From: Sialis fuliginosa
Lineage: Eukaryota > Arthropoda > Insecta > Megaloptera > Sialidae
Assembly: GCA_961205875.1 (NCBI GenBank)
Contig: OY540812.1
Coordinates: forward strand, 18,476,001 to 18,540,000
DNA length: 64,000 nt
Direction: 5' to 3'
Position 1 is the first letter of the stretch. Each line of letters opens with the position of its first letter. The notes beneath the pieces were generated by a model, which ran no database searches, had not been told where the DNA came from, and saw only the letters and a list, made by a program, of their open reading frames with translations. The translations under genes and the position numbers were made by a program. Positions 47,483 to 62,155 of this stretch are shown here, piece after piece.

Positions 47483-47863
47483 TAATGCCTAATTCCGGAT
47501 TCAAAAAGTTACCACAAGTTCATTATTGTATCCAATCTTAATAAAGTTACAGTTATATTTTTATAATTTTTAATTTAAAATAATACTATCTAATATTATT
47601 TCACAAAAAAACTATTTAAAAAAAATATATATACAAACAATAATGCTTTGAAAAGCATATGTTTTTGACTTCATTATACAATCAGTAGAAGTTAAAGATA
47701 TTATATATGGAAATTTCACAATGGAGTAATATTAAGATCAGGGATCTATATATTAATACGTGAATATCGAAAATTGTCGTACGTTTTTAGTATTTATTAT
47801 AAAAGGATATGAATGAAACTTATATAATTCGAAAGATACTGTGCCATAGATGTGCACAAACAA

Positions 47864-48115
47864 ATCATGTGTGTATGTTGCTGTTAAGGCAGGTAAAATA
47901 AAGTTATCATACACACATGATTTCCCCTGTCACTGTTTGTTTATTTCTCCTCGCATCGTTCATGGGCATAGCAATACTCCTAGCGCCACCAAGCGGCAAA
48001 AATAAATAGTTTTGAGTTTCCGTCAAACGTATAGAATGCGTATAGAGATTTCAATCTACGTTCAATTGCAGTTGCAGGTTAGGTGTGTATGTTGCCGTTA
48101 AGGCAGGTAAAATAA
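47864..48115. repeat. Inverted repeat plus direct repeat cluster
   Basis: ATCATGTGTGTATG (47864-47877) faces CATACACACATGAT (47908-47921) as a perfect 14-bp inverted repeat. GTGTGTATGTTGCTGTTAAG and the following 13 bases (47869-47901) recur at 48083-48115 with one mismatch. Confidence 0.75.
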
Positions 48116-51053
48116 TGGTCGAATTAAATATAAATATTCCGTGATTATCGTTTGTGAAATGGGTCATAAATTAAAATTAAAATGTACTATTATTTTATAT
48201 GATATTAAAAATAAGGTGGTCAGATATCAAAACGATTGAGTACATTTTTTTGTTGATAAGTTAGTTTTAGCACCAGCGTAGGTACTTGGTTATAAGAATG
48301 TCTTTTAGAAAACAATCTTCACATATTTTATATAAATTTAAATCTTAATAGTGTATATTAATAATAGATACAGTGGAAAGGAAAAAAATGAACGATAAGA
48401 TATAGAATGTGTGATTGGTAAAAAAATTTATTTGTATTTTTTATCAACTGCGTTATTAAATAAAGTTAATATTTAAATTGTAGAACCATTACACCTCGGA
48501 AAGATAAAATCTAAACCATCACAATATAAAAAAATCCAAATTTGTACTCAATCCGTCTCTGAATTAAATCTCACATCAAATCATACACACGCTCACAAAA
48601 AGAATCATAACAAACAATACCGCGCTACTTTCCCCGACACAAACTTATTGAGTACCTCTGTTAGCGATTTGCGGTCGACACGTGTCATTTTGGATGGGGC
48701 GGGTGGTGTGGGGATGGATATGCACAAGCAGGTACAGCTGCAGGACTATCTAGCACATCCGCTGTCGATTTCTTGATAGACACGTTTCACATGATGTAGA
48801 GGTGGGTGGGTGTGTATGTGATGGGGTGGATTTCGGGAGATGTGACCGAACGTCCGCACACGGTGATGTATGTGGCGCTTTTATAAATTGTCATGTCAAG
48901 GAATGTCGATGAAATGGATAGCGTTGGGATGATGTTGTTGTACGTACTGAATTCTTGTGGTAAATAGAAATATGCTTCAAATAAAAAAATAGCTTTGGTA
49001 GTTTGTACCAAGTGCCATTATTTGATCATTTTATCAGCAAAAGTTACGGTTGTCACGATTTTTGATGAAATTCAAATATGCTAAAAAAATGACGAAATAT
49101 TTAAGCATTCATGATTTCTTTATGTATTTATTTGCTTTATTTATATACGGGAATTATTAGCACCGCATAAAAAATATCGGTATGGAGGACCATACATGAC
49201 TTTTCTTTGATATCTTTTCAAATAATTTTTCATATATGAAAAATTTTAATGGAATTTTTCAGAAATAAAACTCATCTTTATATTAAAAATATTATATTAT
49301 AATATTAGTTTTCTAATAACCTAATTTTGAGGGTGGGTTTCAACCCTTCAGTGGCTGTTTAGGCAAATATAAAAAATAAATGTCTCTTAGGTTCAATTGA
49401 ACTGCAAATGTACCAAGTTTTATCAAAATTAGTGAGATAATGCTAGCAACGTTCACTTTTTTGACGATAATAGGTAAAAAATTTCGGATATTTCTAAAAC
49501 CCCTAATCCGATTAGAACTAACTACTTACTGAGACAAACAACATTTTCCCCAAAAATAATTCAAATCGGTGCATTTTTACAGTAGTTATCGTGAACGAAA
49601 GAAAATTCTACATCCAGGCACACAGACACACGCTCAGCCGCCATGCGGAAATTAACTTTTCTTTACGTTTTGAAGGTAGTACAATCAGAATCTGCTCTTA
49701 CTCGGACACGATTTTTCGACGGTATTACAATACGTTTCGAATAGAAGTAAATTGATGTTTTCATTGCATCAAATGTGATAACAGTCTTTCCGCTGAAATT
49801 ACTAAAACAGTTGATAAATAATGTACTATTTATTGTTTAAGCAAGATGAATAAAACTTAAAAGCAAAAAATATTTACATTGCTGACAAATTTTTATTTGC
49901 TACACACATATTAGCTTTCTCAATTTTTTCATGTGACGTCATACTTTAGAGATATCACGTCATTGAACTTTTTAAATGGCATCTAATATTTTTTCAATGT
50001 ACTATTAAAATACCATGGTTAAAATTGTTTAAAAATTGTTTTTTTAATAATGTTAATATTTCTGGTTGTAGGTAGAATCAACATTGCTTACTTTAAATTC
50101 ACTCTGTATACATATATGTTTTCGTTTGCAAACTAAACAATGACCGTTCATAGTTATAAAACTCTTATTAATACTAGAGCAGATGGTTACTATGTTATTA
50201 CAAATTATCATAAATTATGTTATTAGAAATGAAAATTCAATTTTAGAATTTGTCTGAAAAGAAAAGAAAAACAAAAAACTACTTGCGAACAAGCACGTTT
50301 CTTGGAAACGTAAATTCTGCGAATAACGATAGATTAATATGTATTTGCAATTCAGCTATTTAGAAGCCAAAACCACACTTGTCTATTTTCTGGCTTTGGT
50401 TCTGAAGATCTTGGTTTGTGAAGTAATTTTCTCTATTTATCCTACAATAATCATCCAGTGTAAATCTATAATTGGTTGAAATTGCACAACATACAATTTT
50501 CAATTGAATAGTGTATATGTATTAAATAATATCATTAGACAAAGATAACGTTTGAGATTCTCAGATTCTCCATTCACCCGAAGATCATAAGGGGTAAAAT
50601 GATTTATGTTATCCGTTTAATTAAATTCAACATCCTATCCAGGCAATGTCAAGTTTTTCCGGTAGCATTCAATAAAGTCAACCAATAATTAAAACAACGG
50701 TATCAATTTGTTTGACATCGTTCTCAACCTACTAAAAAACAATACAGACTCATATACACATTCCAAACAACAACATAATATACATACAACGACATAGCAA
50801 GGAACAAAATGAGTTAAGGTCGACCTCGAAAGCCGTGCGTAATCCTTACTAATTCTAACTAATAGATGCAAGCTGTGGTTCAGAGTTGGCGTATAATTAT
50901 GGGTCCGGTTCTTCACAGTGTTAGTCACGAATATATCAACGGCCCTACACAACTTTGGTACTTACAGGAATTCTGCGACGAATTTTATGCATGATCTTCA
51001 TTAAATCTTATCTAGAAACTGGTTTTGTATAGTAGAATTTAATTGATTCCATG

Positions 51054-51420
51054 CAGAGCTATGTATGTACTTATGCACAAGTACTTTTTGAAAAGTTTTA
51101 CTTATACTTAATTATTTCTTAAATGAAAATAATTGTGTTTTATTTAAGTATATTACCAAATACAGTATACTTATATTTTTTCAAAAAATTACTTCGTACT
51201 TGTAGGTACTTAAAAAATTATTGATAAGTAATTGTACTTATGTTACTATAAATGTACTTAAGTACAAATGTCATTTAAATAGTAATTGAAGAAACACAAA
51301 TTTAAGTACAATTACTGAAAGTACATACCTACTTTTGTTTGTATTAAAATACATTTGTAGAGTAATTGTATTTATACTTAAGTAGGTATAATTTTGGCAA
51401 AAGTAAAATGTGTTAAATTC
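51054..51420. repeat. AAGTAC-rich element, uninterrupted copy
   Basis: It starts CAGAGCTATGTATGTACTTA and is dense in AAGTACTT-type motifs, ending near TTAAATTC. It matches both halves of the interrupted copy at 22901-23862. Confidence 0.55.
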
Positions 51421-53577
51421 TTGATAGGATAAAAATCCCAAAGAAAAAAAATTAAACTTTTATTGCCATGTGATGTTTTTTAACTTATGTTATTTAAAGT
51501 ATGTGTGAAATTAATGGTAATCAAAATATTGTTGCGAGCTAGACAATTTTCTCAAATGGACCGGATGTGGTTCATGGGCTAGCTTTTGCAGCACATTAGG
51601 TCTAGACTAAAATCAAACTTAATTAATTTATATTTTATTAAATTTTATTATTATTTTTTATCAAAGGATTTTAGCAATTAAGTTTCTAAAATTCATAGAC
51701 AAAATTTTGTCAAAGTAGCCATACTACTTTAAAGTATACTTATAATTAATTAGATTGTGTCCTAAAACTAAAATTTACATGTAGTGTGTCTAGACATAGA
51801 TGTTATATTACCAAACAATATATCTAATATAATTTATTAAAAAAGTTTTTTTTACAGAACATAGAATATGTCAAGAGAAAAGCAAAAAATTAATATTAAC
51901 GAAAAATATTATACATGGGAAGTTTAAAAAGTTCTGAAAATTTTGTATTACAAAATATAATAACACAAATTTCTCGTTTCTGTGTTTAAATATTCAAATT
52001 GAAAATAAATTAAAATACTCACTAGTTTTGCTTGCTTTAAATTTAGTCCAGTCAAATTACGAAAAAAAGGTTACCTGAGACTCCTTGCAACTCAATTTTT
52101 TTTTAACCAAAATTAATAAAAATCCTCAAAAATCCGATATTTATATTATTCTTCGCTTATTAATGCTATGCGCAAAAATGTATACAAATCTAATTGACTC
52201 GAAATTTATTGCAGCAAATGGAAAGTCAATATAGGCTAAAAGGGTTTGGAGGTCGCTGGATTTAAAACTGAAGTCAAAATTTCAAAATTCAAAATGGCGC
52301 TTGAATATAGAATAAATACTAAAAATTGTTTGTGGGCACTAGTTATATATGGTTAATGATAATGAATAATATTACTATATCAATTTGTAGAGAATTAAAA
52401 ATTACATATTTAAAGATAGAAATATAAGGACGGTTCTATTAAAAAAAGTTTTGTAGCTTTGATTTTTTTAATGTTTGCAATTTTTTAACGGGAATCCTGT
52501 TTAAAATACGCAATTAAATTTTACATTAATAATATGTGGAGCATAGTTTAAAAAAATCAAGCCCCAAATTAATTTTTGATACAATGTCTTAAAACGTAAA
52601 TTTTTCAAAAAAGAATTTTTTATCTCAATGTTTTTTTTTTTTTTTTTTAATATTGTACCACTGATAGAGCGTGTAGGTTAGGTTAGACCTTCTAAACAAG
52701 AAAATGTCGAATTTATGAGGTACAAAATATATTTTGGAGTTTTATTTTTTTCGTAGTGTGACTGGACTATTTGTCGATATATTTTTTAAATAAGTTTTCA
52801 GGATTAAATTATGTATTAACATAAAGTATTTAATTTGAACGATAAATTATATTTTTATAACAAACGCAAACGTATAAATAATAAATATTTTTTAATAAAT
52901 TTCCATGAAATATGTCTATTTGAATATAACTTTGTGTTAGTTTATGAATTATTGAAAAATTGATATTTTTGATTTATCATATCAACAAGAATTTCCTGTA
53001 AGATGTGGATATATAATTTTTATGTACTTTTTGCATGTTTTTCTCTAAACTTGATAAATATTCATAGTATTTTAAGTATATGATAATATATTTTACATTT
53101 TCGTGATACAGAATGTATGCTTGTCACAACAATTTTGTAAATATTTTTGTCAATATAAATAAAAATTCTTACGTGACTGTTAAGTATTTTCAAACAACTT
53201 AAATTTTTAGTTAGTACAATTTTATCTTAATAATTTTCAGTATATTTTAAATAGTACTAGCACTACTAGCTATGTTATCAATCCTTTACTTTTTAATCTA
53301 ACAAAATAACTCGAGATATTGTAAAGAACAGAAACCCAGAACAAATAATAATTGTATATATACACGAAATCAGGAGTCAGTTGCAGAAGTTATTAAATCT
53401 ACTTTTAACTTTGGAACTGATTGAGTTATTGATTAATTAAGTATTTTACAAAAAAACTGTCCATTTATTTAATAAAACCAAATTAGCATGTACTGGTTTA
53501 TTGTGTTTAGAAAACATTTTTTCTCTTCTGCTGGGCTTATTATGTAGAGTCAGTTGTTTTTTTAAATGCTCATACAT

Positions 53578-53979
53578 TAAAGTGACCAGACGTCCCGGAT
53601 TGTGCGGGACAGTCCCGGATTTGAGTGGCCTGTCCCGCATCACAAATTGTCCCGGAAAACGTCCCGGATTAGACATTTTTAACATTATACTATAATTTTA
53701 TTTACATCAATAAAAAATCTCAATTTGAAGACCTTTTTTTATATTTTAGTATACATATAAAATAATAAAATAATTAAGAATTGAATTTCAATTTGATAAC
53801 TAAAAAAAAAAAAAAAGGTCTCTGGATTATTCAAACTATAAAATATACTTTTATTCATCTAAAATAAAAAAACTGTATTGAAATTTTTATAAAAAATTAT
53901 TTTTGTTAAAAATATTTTTTCGTTTTCGTATGTGGGGGGGGGTGTCCCGCATCAGGGTTTTAGAATTATGGTCACTTTA
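53578..53979. mobile_element. hAT-type MITE (TAAAGTGACCAGACGTCCC)
   Basis: The ends are TAAAGTGACCAGA and TATGGTCACTTTA. A perfect 8-bp duplication, TCATACAT, is at 53570-53577 and 53980-53987. The interior repeats GTCCCGGAT-like motifs. Confidence 0.93.
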
Positions 53980-56094
53980 TCATACATACATATTTCTAAT
54001 TACGTTATGATAAATACAAATATGTGGGGTGTATAAAAATTTCCCTAGAATTTATTTTTAATTTTAAAATATAAACAGATAGACAGATAGATAACAAACT
54101 ATTTTAAATCTTTAATTAATAGATTGTATTTATTTCAACTTGACCTTTTTATACTCTTATGTTCAGTATTATCAAGAAATTAGTCTAGACCAAAAACCAA
54201 TCAAACGCTTTCTACAGGGTCACGAATCGTTATAATAAATTTATAATAATTTAAAGTTGATATCCTTTCACTAGGTATTCACTAATCACAATTGCATTTA
54301 TTTCGCCGATTTTTGTCTATCATGCATGCGCTAAATTATTAACCGTTTCGCCACGGCGCGGCGATGTCCTTAAAAAGTCCAATCAATTCCCATTTAAATT
54401 TGATACCTCGCAAAAAACGTTTGCTTAGGTTATGGTTTGTATCAAATTCTTTATATAAGCATAGTATTGGGTATAAAAAATATATCAAATATATATCAAT
54501 TTATTGTAAGATTTGAAGTTCGCGCGAACATAAAATTCGTAAGGGAATATTTTACTACAAAAGTTGTGTTAACCTTTTTATAGAAAATTAAATGCTCTAC
54601 AAAAAAGATTCTATGAACTTTTCACGTAATGTTTGTCTTTTTTGAGATATCGAAAAATAACTATTTTTGGATGTCAACCCTTTCCCTTACACACGATGTC
54701 GATGATTTTTTAATGGGACCGTTTGTTTTGACCTCAAACGGAAAGATCAAGTGAAAATTTTTAAATCGGAGATCCATTTTTTTCTATTTAAAAAATGATC
54801 ACACAGCTTTTCGTATCTTTCAGATATAGGCGAGGAGCCAATACCATGTTTAAGAAATTTAACAACCGCAAAAAACGTTCAACAATTACTATCATTTACC
54901 AAATTAGGTACGCATTAATATAAATAGATGTTATCTTATTTAATTACGTATACAATGCCCTATTTTGATAAATAATAATATCCTATTCTAATAAAATGGA
55001 CACTTTCGCCAAAGATTCACAGTATTTTGGACTAAAATATATTATAATGAAAGTACTTACTTGCTTCATACATATGTAATTGTGATTTGCTAATCTCAAG
55101 TAATTAAAATTAATAATTAAAACTTGTAAACTGAAACGAACGAATAAACATTATGATATTTTCATAATTTCCACATCAGCACATTCTTTTTTTGTAATTA
55201 TATGGTATAAATCAACACCCCCCACCCATTTATAATTATAATTCTGGAGTGTTACATGTGTTTCAAAAATATTAAAACGTGTTATTACAGTTCTGTGTTT
55301 TGACATATAATTTATTTAAATCTGATATATATTGCATACTATAAATGTATATTAAACTTTTTTATTTATATCTGCATAAAACAAAAATGAACAATGAATG
55401 TTCGCATATGAGGAAGTACATATGGAACTTTTAATATATTATTTGAGGCTTCCTTGGAGGTTGCTGCGAATGAATATATCTATACCCTATTGTTTGTCAT
55501 GAATGTATCTAATACTGTATGTATTCTATGTATATTATATTTTTTAATAAAACTAAGGTACTCGTAGCAATACAAATTTTATATGATAGTTAATTTGTGT
55601 TAACCTTTTGAGGAATTATAAATTTTGAATTTCAGTTTGGTATAGTTTATTAGTCTATTCTTTGGTGTGTAAATATTCGCAGTATACATCATTCATTTGA
55701 GAATTGAATAATATTTTCAGCTAGTTTCAAAATATTTGAATTTTTTATTACATAAATACTTTAAAAATAATAACACGTGTAGCTGGTAGCTACACGTGTA
55801 TTATATAATTTTATATAAAGTAAACGTACATGTTATTGCCATGCTTAAATATATTTTTTGATATTTTTATAATAGCTTTGTTAGTTCAAATGCTTTCTTT
55901 ATGGTTAATAGGTCAATTAATTTCTAAGATTTTTTCGCTAGTTTAAATGTGATATAATTACTTAGAAATAAAATTGCATAGGACCAAGACAATCCTTGTT
56001 TCATAAACATATATCGAAAACGATATTATTAAAATAAGAATTTAATTAATCTTAATCAAACTAACAATAAGTATATTATTGTTTCTTTTTAAAA

Positions 56095-56320
56095 CTGGCC
56101 TGCACAACTCAAAATGTAATATGAAAAACTTGTGCGAGCCGGAAAAACTAGGACAGGGGGGAAAGCTATTAATAAAGTAATAATATTATTTAATTATTTA
56201 AAAATGAAATAAATATTTAGGTAGATATATTATTTTTTAATTTATAATATTATGAATTTTCACTTAAGTCTTCGCGGGCTGCAAAGTGGGTGATGGCGGG
56301 TCGTATGTTGTGCAGGCTTG
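56095..56320. mobile_element. hAT-type MITE (GGCCTGCACAACTC), short copy
   Basis: The ends are CTGGCCTGCACAACTC and TTGTGCAGGCTTG. The flanks TTTTAAAA and CTTTAAAA match at 7 of 8 positions. The 3' part matches 61177-61935 (AATATTATGAATTTTCAC). Confidence 0.82.
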
Positions 56321-58621
56321 CTTTAAAACAAAATATTGTACGATGAAAACAATAAATTCACTGTTTGAAACAATGTTTTGAAGACAATATTTAATCTTGT
56401 TTTAAGTAAACTTTTAGAGGTGAACGTTTGAATAAAATAATAAAAACATACATATATAAAAATTCTGAGTAACTTCTTTAGTTTTGTAATAATAAATAAC
56501 TACTGTTTAAATTGCATTTAATATTTAAAAAAAAATGTCGATAAAAACAATAATTAATCATTTATCAATTTAAATTATTGTTTGTAATCTATAAACCTAT
56601 AGCTATGAAATAATAATATATGTATGTATTTATGAAATTATTTACATCAGAAGTTTTATTTTATAATTATAGTGTGGCCACATTTTGGGGAACATTCGTT
56701 CACCCTATAGTGTCTATATTTACATAAATATTTATTATGTACCATTCAATTTAATAAATGTCATCAAGTGACACTAGAGACATGTGGGTACATCAATATG
56801 AATTCGCGGTTTATTTCAATGCACGTTTAATTAAAATATCTCATTTATCCTGTTACAATTGTTTGTTACTTAAATATTTATGGGATCGATTTAATGCCAT
56901 TATAAAATTTAGTTTGAATTATTAATTATAATTAAATATGACTAAATAAAAGCACAAGCACTCTCTTGCTTTAAAGCGTACGTTATTTCTGTATGCTCTA
57001 TACTAACAATACGTTAAAAAAGTCAACTATATTTTAGCTTTTATAATGAACTTTATCTGGATAGTTAAAAAAAATAACTTGTAAACATAAAAAAGTGTTA
57101 CATTCCGAGACGAGACTTTTTGGTTTCAGTACGAACTCGAGAGCTTAAAACCGGACCAGACGATATCAAGGCGATACTATTAGAATTTTAACGAGACGGG
57201 ACCACGTTGAACCCATTTAAAAATTTTGATGAGACGAGACGAAAGCAGTATCGATTATAGTTTTATAAATTTTTAATTAAATGTACTGAATAAGAAATAT
57301 GTGTTGATTTTTGATTACTACCATTTCTGAATATTAATCTATATACATTTAACTGTCTTACAGCGTGATTTGAAAACAATCGGCGAATAGGTGTTAAAAT
57401 GGTGGACATTTAAACTAATTATTAGTATAATTTATTTATTAATTATTATATTATCATAGCAACTGCTTTACATTGTTTAAAATTTCACGATTCTTTCTTT
57501 TATATATTTTGTGTCGTAGTGCTTATCTTTTTGTAATCATTAGCGTGTGTGATGAACACTTATCACTGCGTGCTCATACTGGTTTTACCTTTGCCATTGC
57601 TGGAGAAAAAACATGAACAAAATAAAAGGTTATAATTTAAGAAACAAACTATATTTGCGGACTTTGGTAATTAAATTGATTAAATAAAGAGTTACTTGTT
57701 TTATTAGTAACATGAGTTCCTGAGAATTACAAAAAACAAGCCCATTAATCTAAAAAAACCAAAAACTTGCTCTTATAGAGGCCATAACTGGTGCCTTTAC
57801 CTTATTTTGTAATAGGCGATATAAGCAAAATATTCCTAAATGTTTTCATTTTTATTATTTATTTTTATGTTAGTGCACGTAATAAGTCCATTAGGTAGCA
57901 AACCAGTGAAAAAAATTAAATATCTATTTATTTGGTCATACGATGGCAAAAGATAAAAATTCTATACAAAATGTGATACGTGAGATGTAAAATGACCGTT
58001 ATTTGCACGATTTGTAACTTTTCTATCCGTTAAAATAACAAAATCTCCTTACAAAACTTCACCTAATGAAATCTTCTCTTTACTTTTCCTTTGAAAACAA
58101 CTCTTAAGTTACCCATCCGCCCGCACACACACATACACACACGCCTCCTCCTCCATTTACACACACTGAAGACAATAATAGAGCTGTGAGCGGCGAATAT
58201 CTCCATACCGACGCATTCAAATTTATGGAAATATAAAACAAGAAATAATAAATCTAATTAGGTTTCTTGATGTATACGCGAAGTCAGAACAACTCTCCCC
58301 CGTGCTCCCTTCTTTTGTGCCGCCCACTTCCGTTTTCCTTCGCATCGAACTGAGAAAGTAAATCAAAGTGGACTTTGGAACGGAAGACTGACTCCAGTGG
58401 CGTGCGATAGTGTTACATATTCATTCTTATAATTACTACTTTCTTATTTATAATGAACAAATACTTAGTATTAATTATGAAACTAAACGGTAGGTATTCT
58501 GGAATTAACATATGATATTCAGATGAAATGAATTATTGAAAAGGTAAAATAATGTTTGTATAGTTATGTGTTTTGTATTTGAAAGTAAATTATGATTGTC
58601 GACTCATGTACGAATTGTATA

Positions 58622-58874
58622 TAGGGTGACCAGGTCTCAGGTTTTCACCCGGAGTCTAAGTATTTGTATACTGTTCTTTCGGACTTCGGTTTTCGGTATA
58701 ATTTCTCTGTGTTTTGTCATAATGATGACGACTAAAAAAATGGTCGTAAAAAAAATAGTAGGGGCGCAAAAGTGACGATTAGGATATTTAAAAAAATAAT
58801 AAAAAGGATAAAATAAATAAAGAGGTTTTCATTTACATGTCAGGGTTTACAAAAACTAAAATTTGGTCACCCTA
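58622..58874. mobile_element. hAT-type MITE (TAGGGTGACCAGGT)
   Basis: The ends are TAGGGTGACCAGGT and TTTGGTCACCCTA. A perfect 8-bp duplication, ATTGTATA, is at 58614-58621 and 58875-58882. The termini are related to 53578-53979. Confidence 0.93.
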
Positions 58875-61176
58875 ATTGTATACTAATTTGATACAAAACA
58901 TTAAAAATTCTTGAGAGAAGTAGTTTTATAGTCTTTTAGAGATGAATATAATAAAAGAATAAAACTTCTAGAGGACATTAGTACATATAATAACTTATAC
59001 TGCAGAGCGCTATTCTTACTTTATATATATTTTTTAATTTTAGTGTTTTTAACCCCTTCCAATGATTGTGTTCGCAATTTTATGAATCTTACATCTATTA
59101 AAGACAAAAATTGGTTTTCGATTGCTCTCATATCCAAAAAAAGAACTGCAGCAAAACTATCTGTTAGGCAAAAATAATAATTTTTGATGTGATGAGTTAA
59201 AATATGCTAAACCGAAAACATTTACAAAGTAGGATATATTTGACATAGAGTACCAAATCAATCAGTTTTATAATTCTAATATTTTATTGTCTATTTTACC
59301 TATATTTATTTTTGTCTTAAATCATATTACAAATTTATCGTACATTCATCAATTAGACATAAATGTTCAAAAACGAGGAAGATTAATAATTCAATACGAT
59401 GTTATATCGTTTAATTTATTAGTGATAAAACATAATTTTATTTCTTTATAGAACTGATTGTGTGAGTAAAAACCATTAAAAACATTTTTTGAGAATGATT
59501 TACCGTCTCATATCGTTTTACCTTTTGTATACAGTTATTATTCAAAATTATCCCAAAAAAAAATAATAAGACCGAAGCTACTATTTAAATTTTTTTAGTA
59601 AATAAATAAAATAAAGAAAACCTTGTCCTCAGCTAGCGCCTCATGTACCTGTTCATATGTACGGCTCTGTCTATAGGTACTTTATAATACATGTGCAGCT
59701 AATTATTACATTATAATATTATATGATCAATTAATATAATTTTGCAATATTTTATAATATAGATTTAAAATCATTACAGCAATAATTCCATTATAAACTA
59801 TTCGATTAACCAATAACAATTTACTAAATATGCGCTATTAAATATCTTTAAACTCGACTGATGTTTTAAAATACGTACATTTATTTAGAAATACATTGAA
59901 TAAAGTTTTGAAACTGCTTGCAATAACCACCATCACTTAAAATTAATAAATTCAAATTAAAGTGTATGAAAAACATCATATCGTTTGTTGAATGTTGTTC
60001 TCGGAGTTAAAGCATTTATTTTAAACAAAGGAAAATCAATATGTGTTTACAAAAACTACAAGTAAATGCAATTTTAGCTCCACCTCAGACGATGCTTTCA
60101 ACGTGTTCGTGAAGGTTATATTCTTGCTACATAAACATGAAATGGAATTTTCTTGGGAAATAGTGTGCCATTTTTTATCTATTTATTTAGTAAAAGTATT
60201 TTGAGTTTGTATCGAGTGACATAGAAAGTGGTGAGAATATTTTTTTAAATGATTTATTAACCCTTTACACTCTTATGTCGAGGCGGATTCGACATTTTGG
60301 AGATGCTGAAAAAATAATATTGAGGAGAAAGATTTAATAAAATAATAATAAATCCATCTTGATTAACGGGTGCAAAAGTTTAAATTTTAAAAGTTATTTC
60401 TTTAATTTTCAAGAATTAATATTTTTTAAAGATATTTTGGACCATATAAATTTTTGGAAAATAATAAATAAATCGTCTAATATTTTCATCAAATAAATAA
60501 AAACATTTTTTCTATTTTCTAATTACATTGTTTGTTAGTCCGTTTGAAAAATATCTATGATATACATATAGTATATTAACGATTAGATTAGTTGAAAAGT
60601 GAACTTAAAACACGAAATAAAACTTACATACATATATGAAAATTATTATTATCGAAACATTGATGACAAAATTATAAAATCATAACAATTTAACACATAA
60701 TTAAATCACCTTTTTTACTTGACAAAATTTTTAGTGACCTATTTATAATCCACTGCAAAAGAACCATATTAAGTTTTAACAAAATTGAAAACAGTTTATA
60801 GGACTCTATAAATCTACATGCAACAGATTAACCCACTTGTTACTACCGATCGTTATAACGCCCAAAAAAAGCTTTAAATTTATCTGAATTTTTTAATCTT
60901 TTGATTGTTATAACATGGATTATTATTATAACAACAGCGACAAAGTAACTACCAAAAGTAGTTACATTTGTGAGCACATTTGCAATCACAAAAAAATAAC
61001 TTTGAGGCGCATTTAGGGTTCAAAGTTTAATAGTGTGATTACTTTTCATCATGTCTTATAGTTTTTTCCTGTCAAACTACATGCATAAATATATACACGT
61101 CATATAAAAAAATTACAGTAATTGGAGATAAAAAATAGTTTCAGTAACAAGTGGGTTAAAAACAACTGCTCTAAAT

Positions 61177-61935
61177 CAGGCCTGCACAACTCAAAAAAGT
61201 AAGGCCGAAAGAAAATTTTTTACTCGAAAACTATAATCTTTTAAGAAAAATCATAAAATTAAAAAAGTATAATACTTAGAACTAAGCAAGGATTCTCGGA
61301 GAAGTGTTTTTAAAATTTATTGTTAATTTTTTTATGCAACTTTTTTATAAAGAAAAAATTCTGAAAAAAAAATTGAATTACATATTAAAAAAAAAGTTTG
61401 TGAGAATCTTTGCATAAATCCAAGTAATTTTTACCTCTTGCGATTATTTATAAAAAATAGAAGGTAATTTTCGAGTAAAAAAGTATGGAAAATCCAGAAA
61501 GTTTTCTTTGGTTTGCTCCTTATAATAAAAAATTGACATTTTCAGAAAAATATTTCAGACAAAAATTGTTTAGTTTATCTCTTAAATTACTAATCTGCAG
61601 CAAAAAATATAGGTTTAGATTTGAAAAAGAAAAGTTGAACCTGAAAACCCATCAAAGTGATCTTTCTAAGCTCACCCCATAATGTCAATATTTAGCTCCC
61701 TCAAAACCATGAAACTTTTGTATGATACTTTTTTTCTGAAAATTCGTTATTTTGGAAATAATCCGTTTGAAATAAGTCTATAGGTATATACCTTTTATAA
61801 TATTATAAATCAATAAGTTAGGGAATATTATTTTTTATTTATAATATTATGAATTTTCACCAAAGTCTTCGTGGGCCGCAAAGTAGGTGCTGGCGGGCCG
61901 CATGCGGCCCGAGGGCCGTATGTTATGCAGGCCTG
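61177..61935. mobile_element. 759-bp hAT-type element (CAGGCCTGCACAAC)
   Basis: The ends are CAGGCCTGCACAACTC and GTTATGCAGGCCTG. A perfect 8-bp duplication, CTCTAAAT, is at 61169-61176 and 61936-61943. The 3' end is GC-rich (GGCGGGCCGCATGCGGCC). The open frame at 61485-61682 has no transposase features. Confidence 0.93.
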
Positions 61936-61995
61936 CTCTAAATGATTGTCTACTCTACTCTACTCTGCTTTAAATAATTGTCTACTTTAACATTT

Positions 61996-62155
61996 AGGAT
62001 GGACCCAGACTATCGGACCGGTCTTGGTCCGGTCTCGCTCCACTAAAATATTTAGTATAGTAAAATACTGTATCGGAGCGTGATTGAACCGAGACCTGAG
62101 CGATTCATATAGTGTGAATGATTTCATTGTTTATTGTTTATTTATATTTGACCAA
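61996..62155. repeat. Half copy of the 22002-22281 MITE
   Basis: GACCCAGACTATCGGACCGG through AGTGTGAATGATTTCATTG and TTTATATTTGACCAAG match the left half of 22002-22281 in reverse order. Only one terminus is recognised. Confidence 0.6.
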
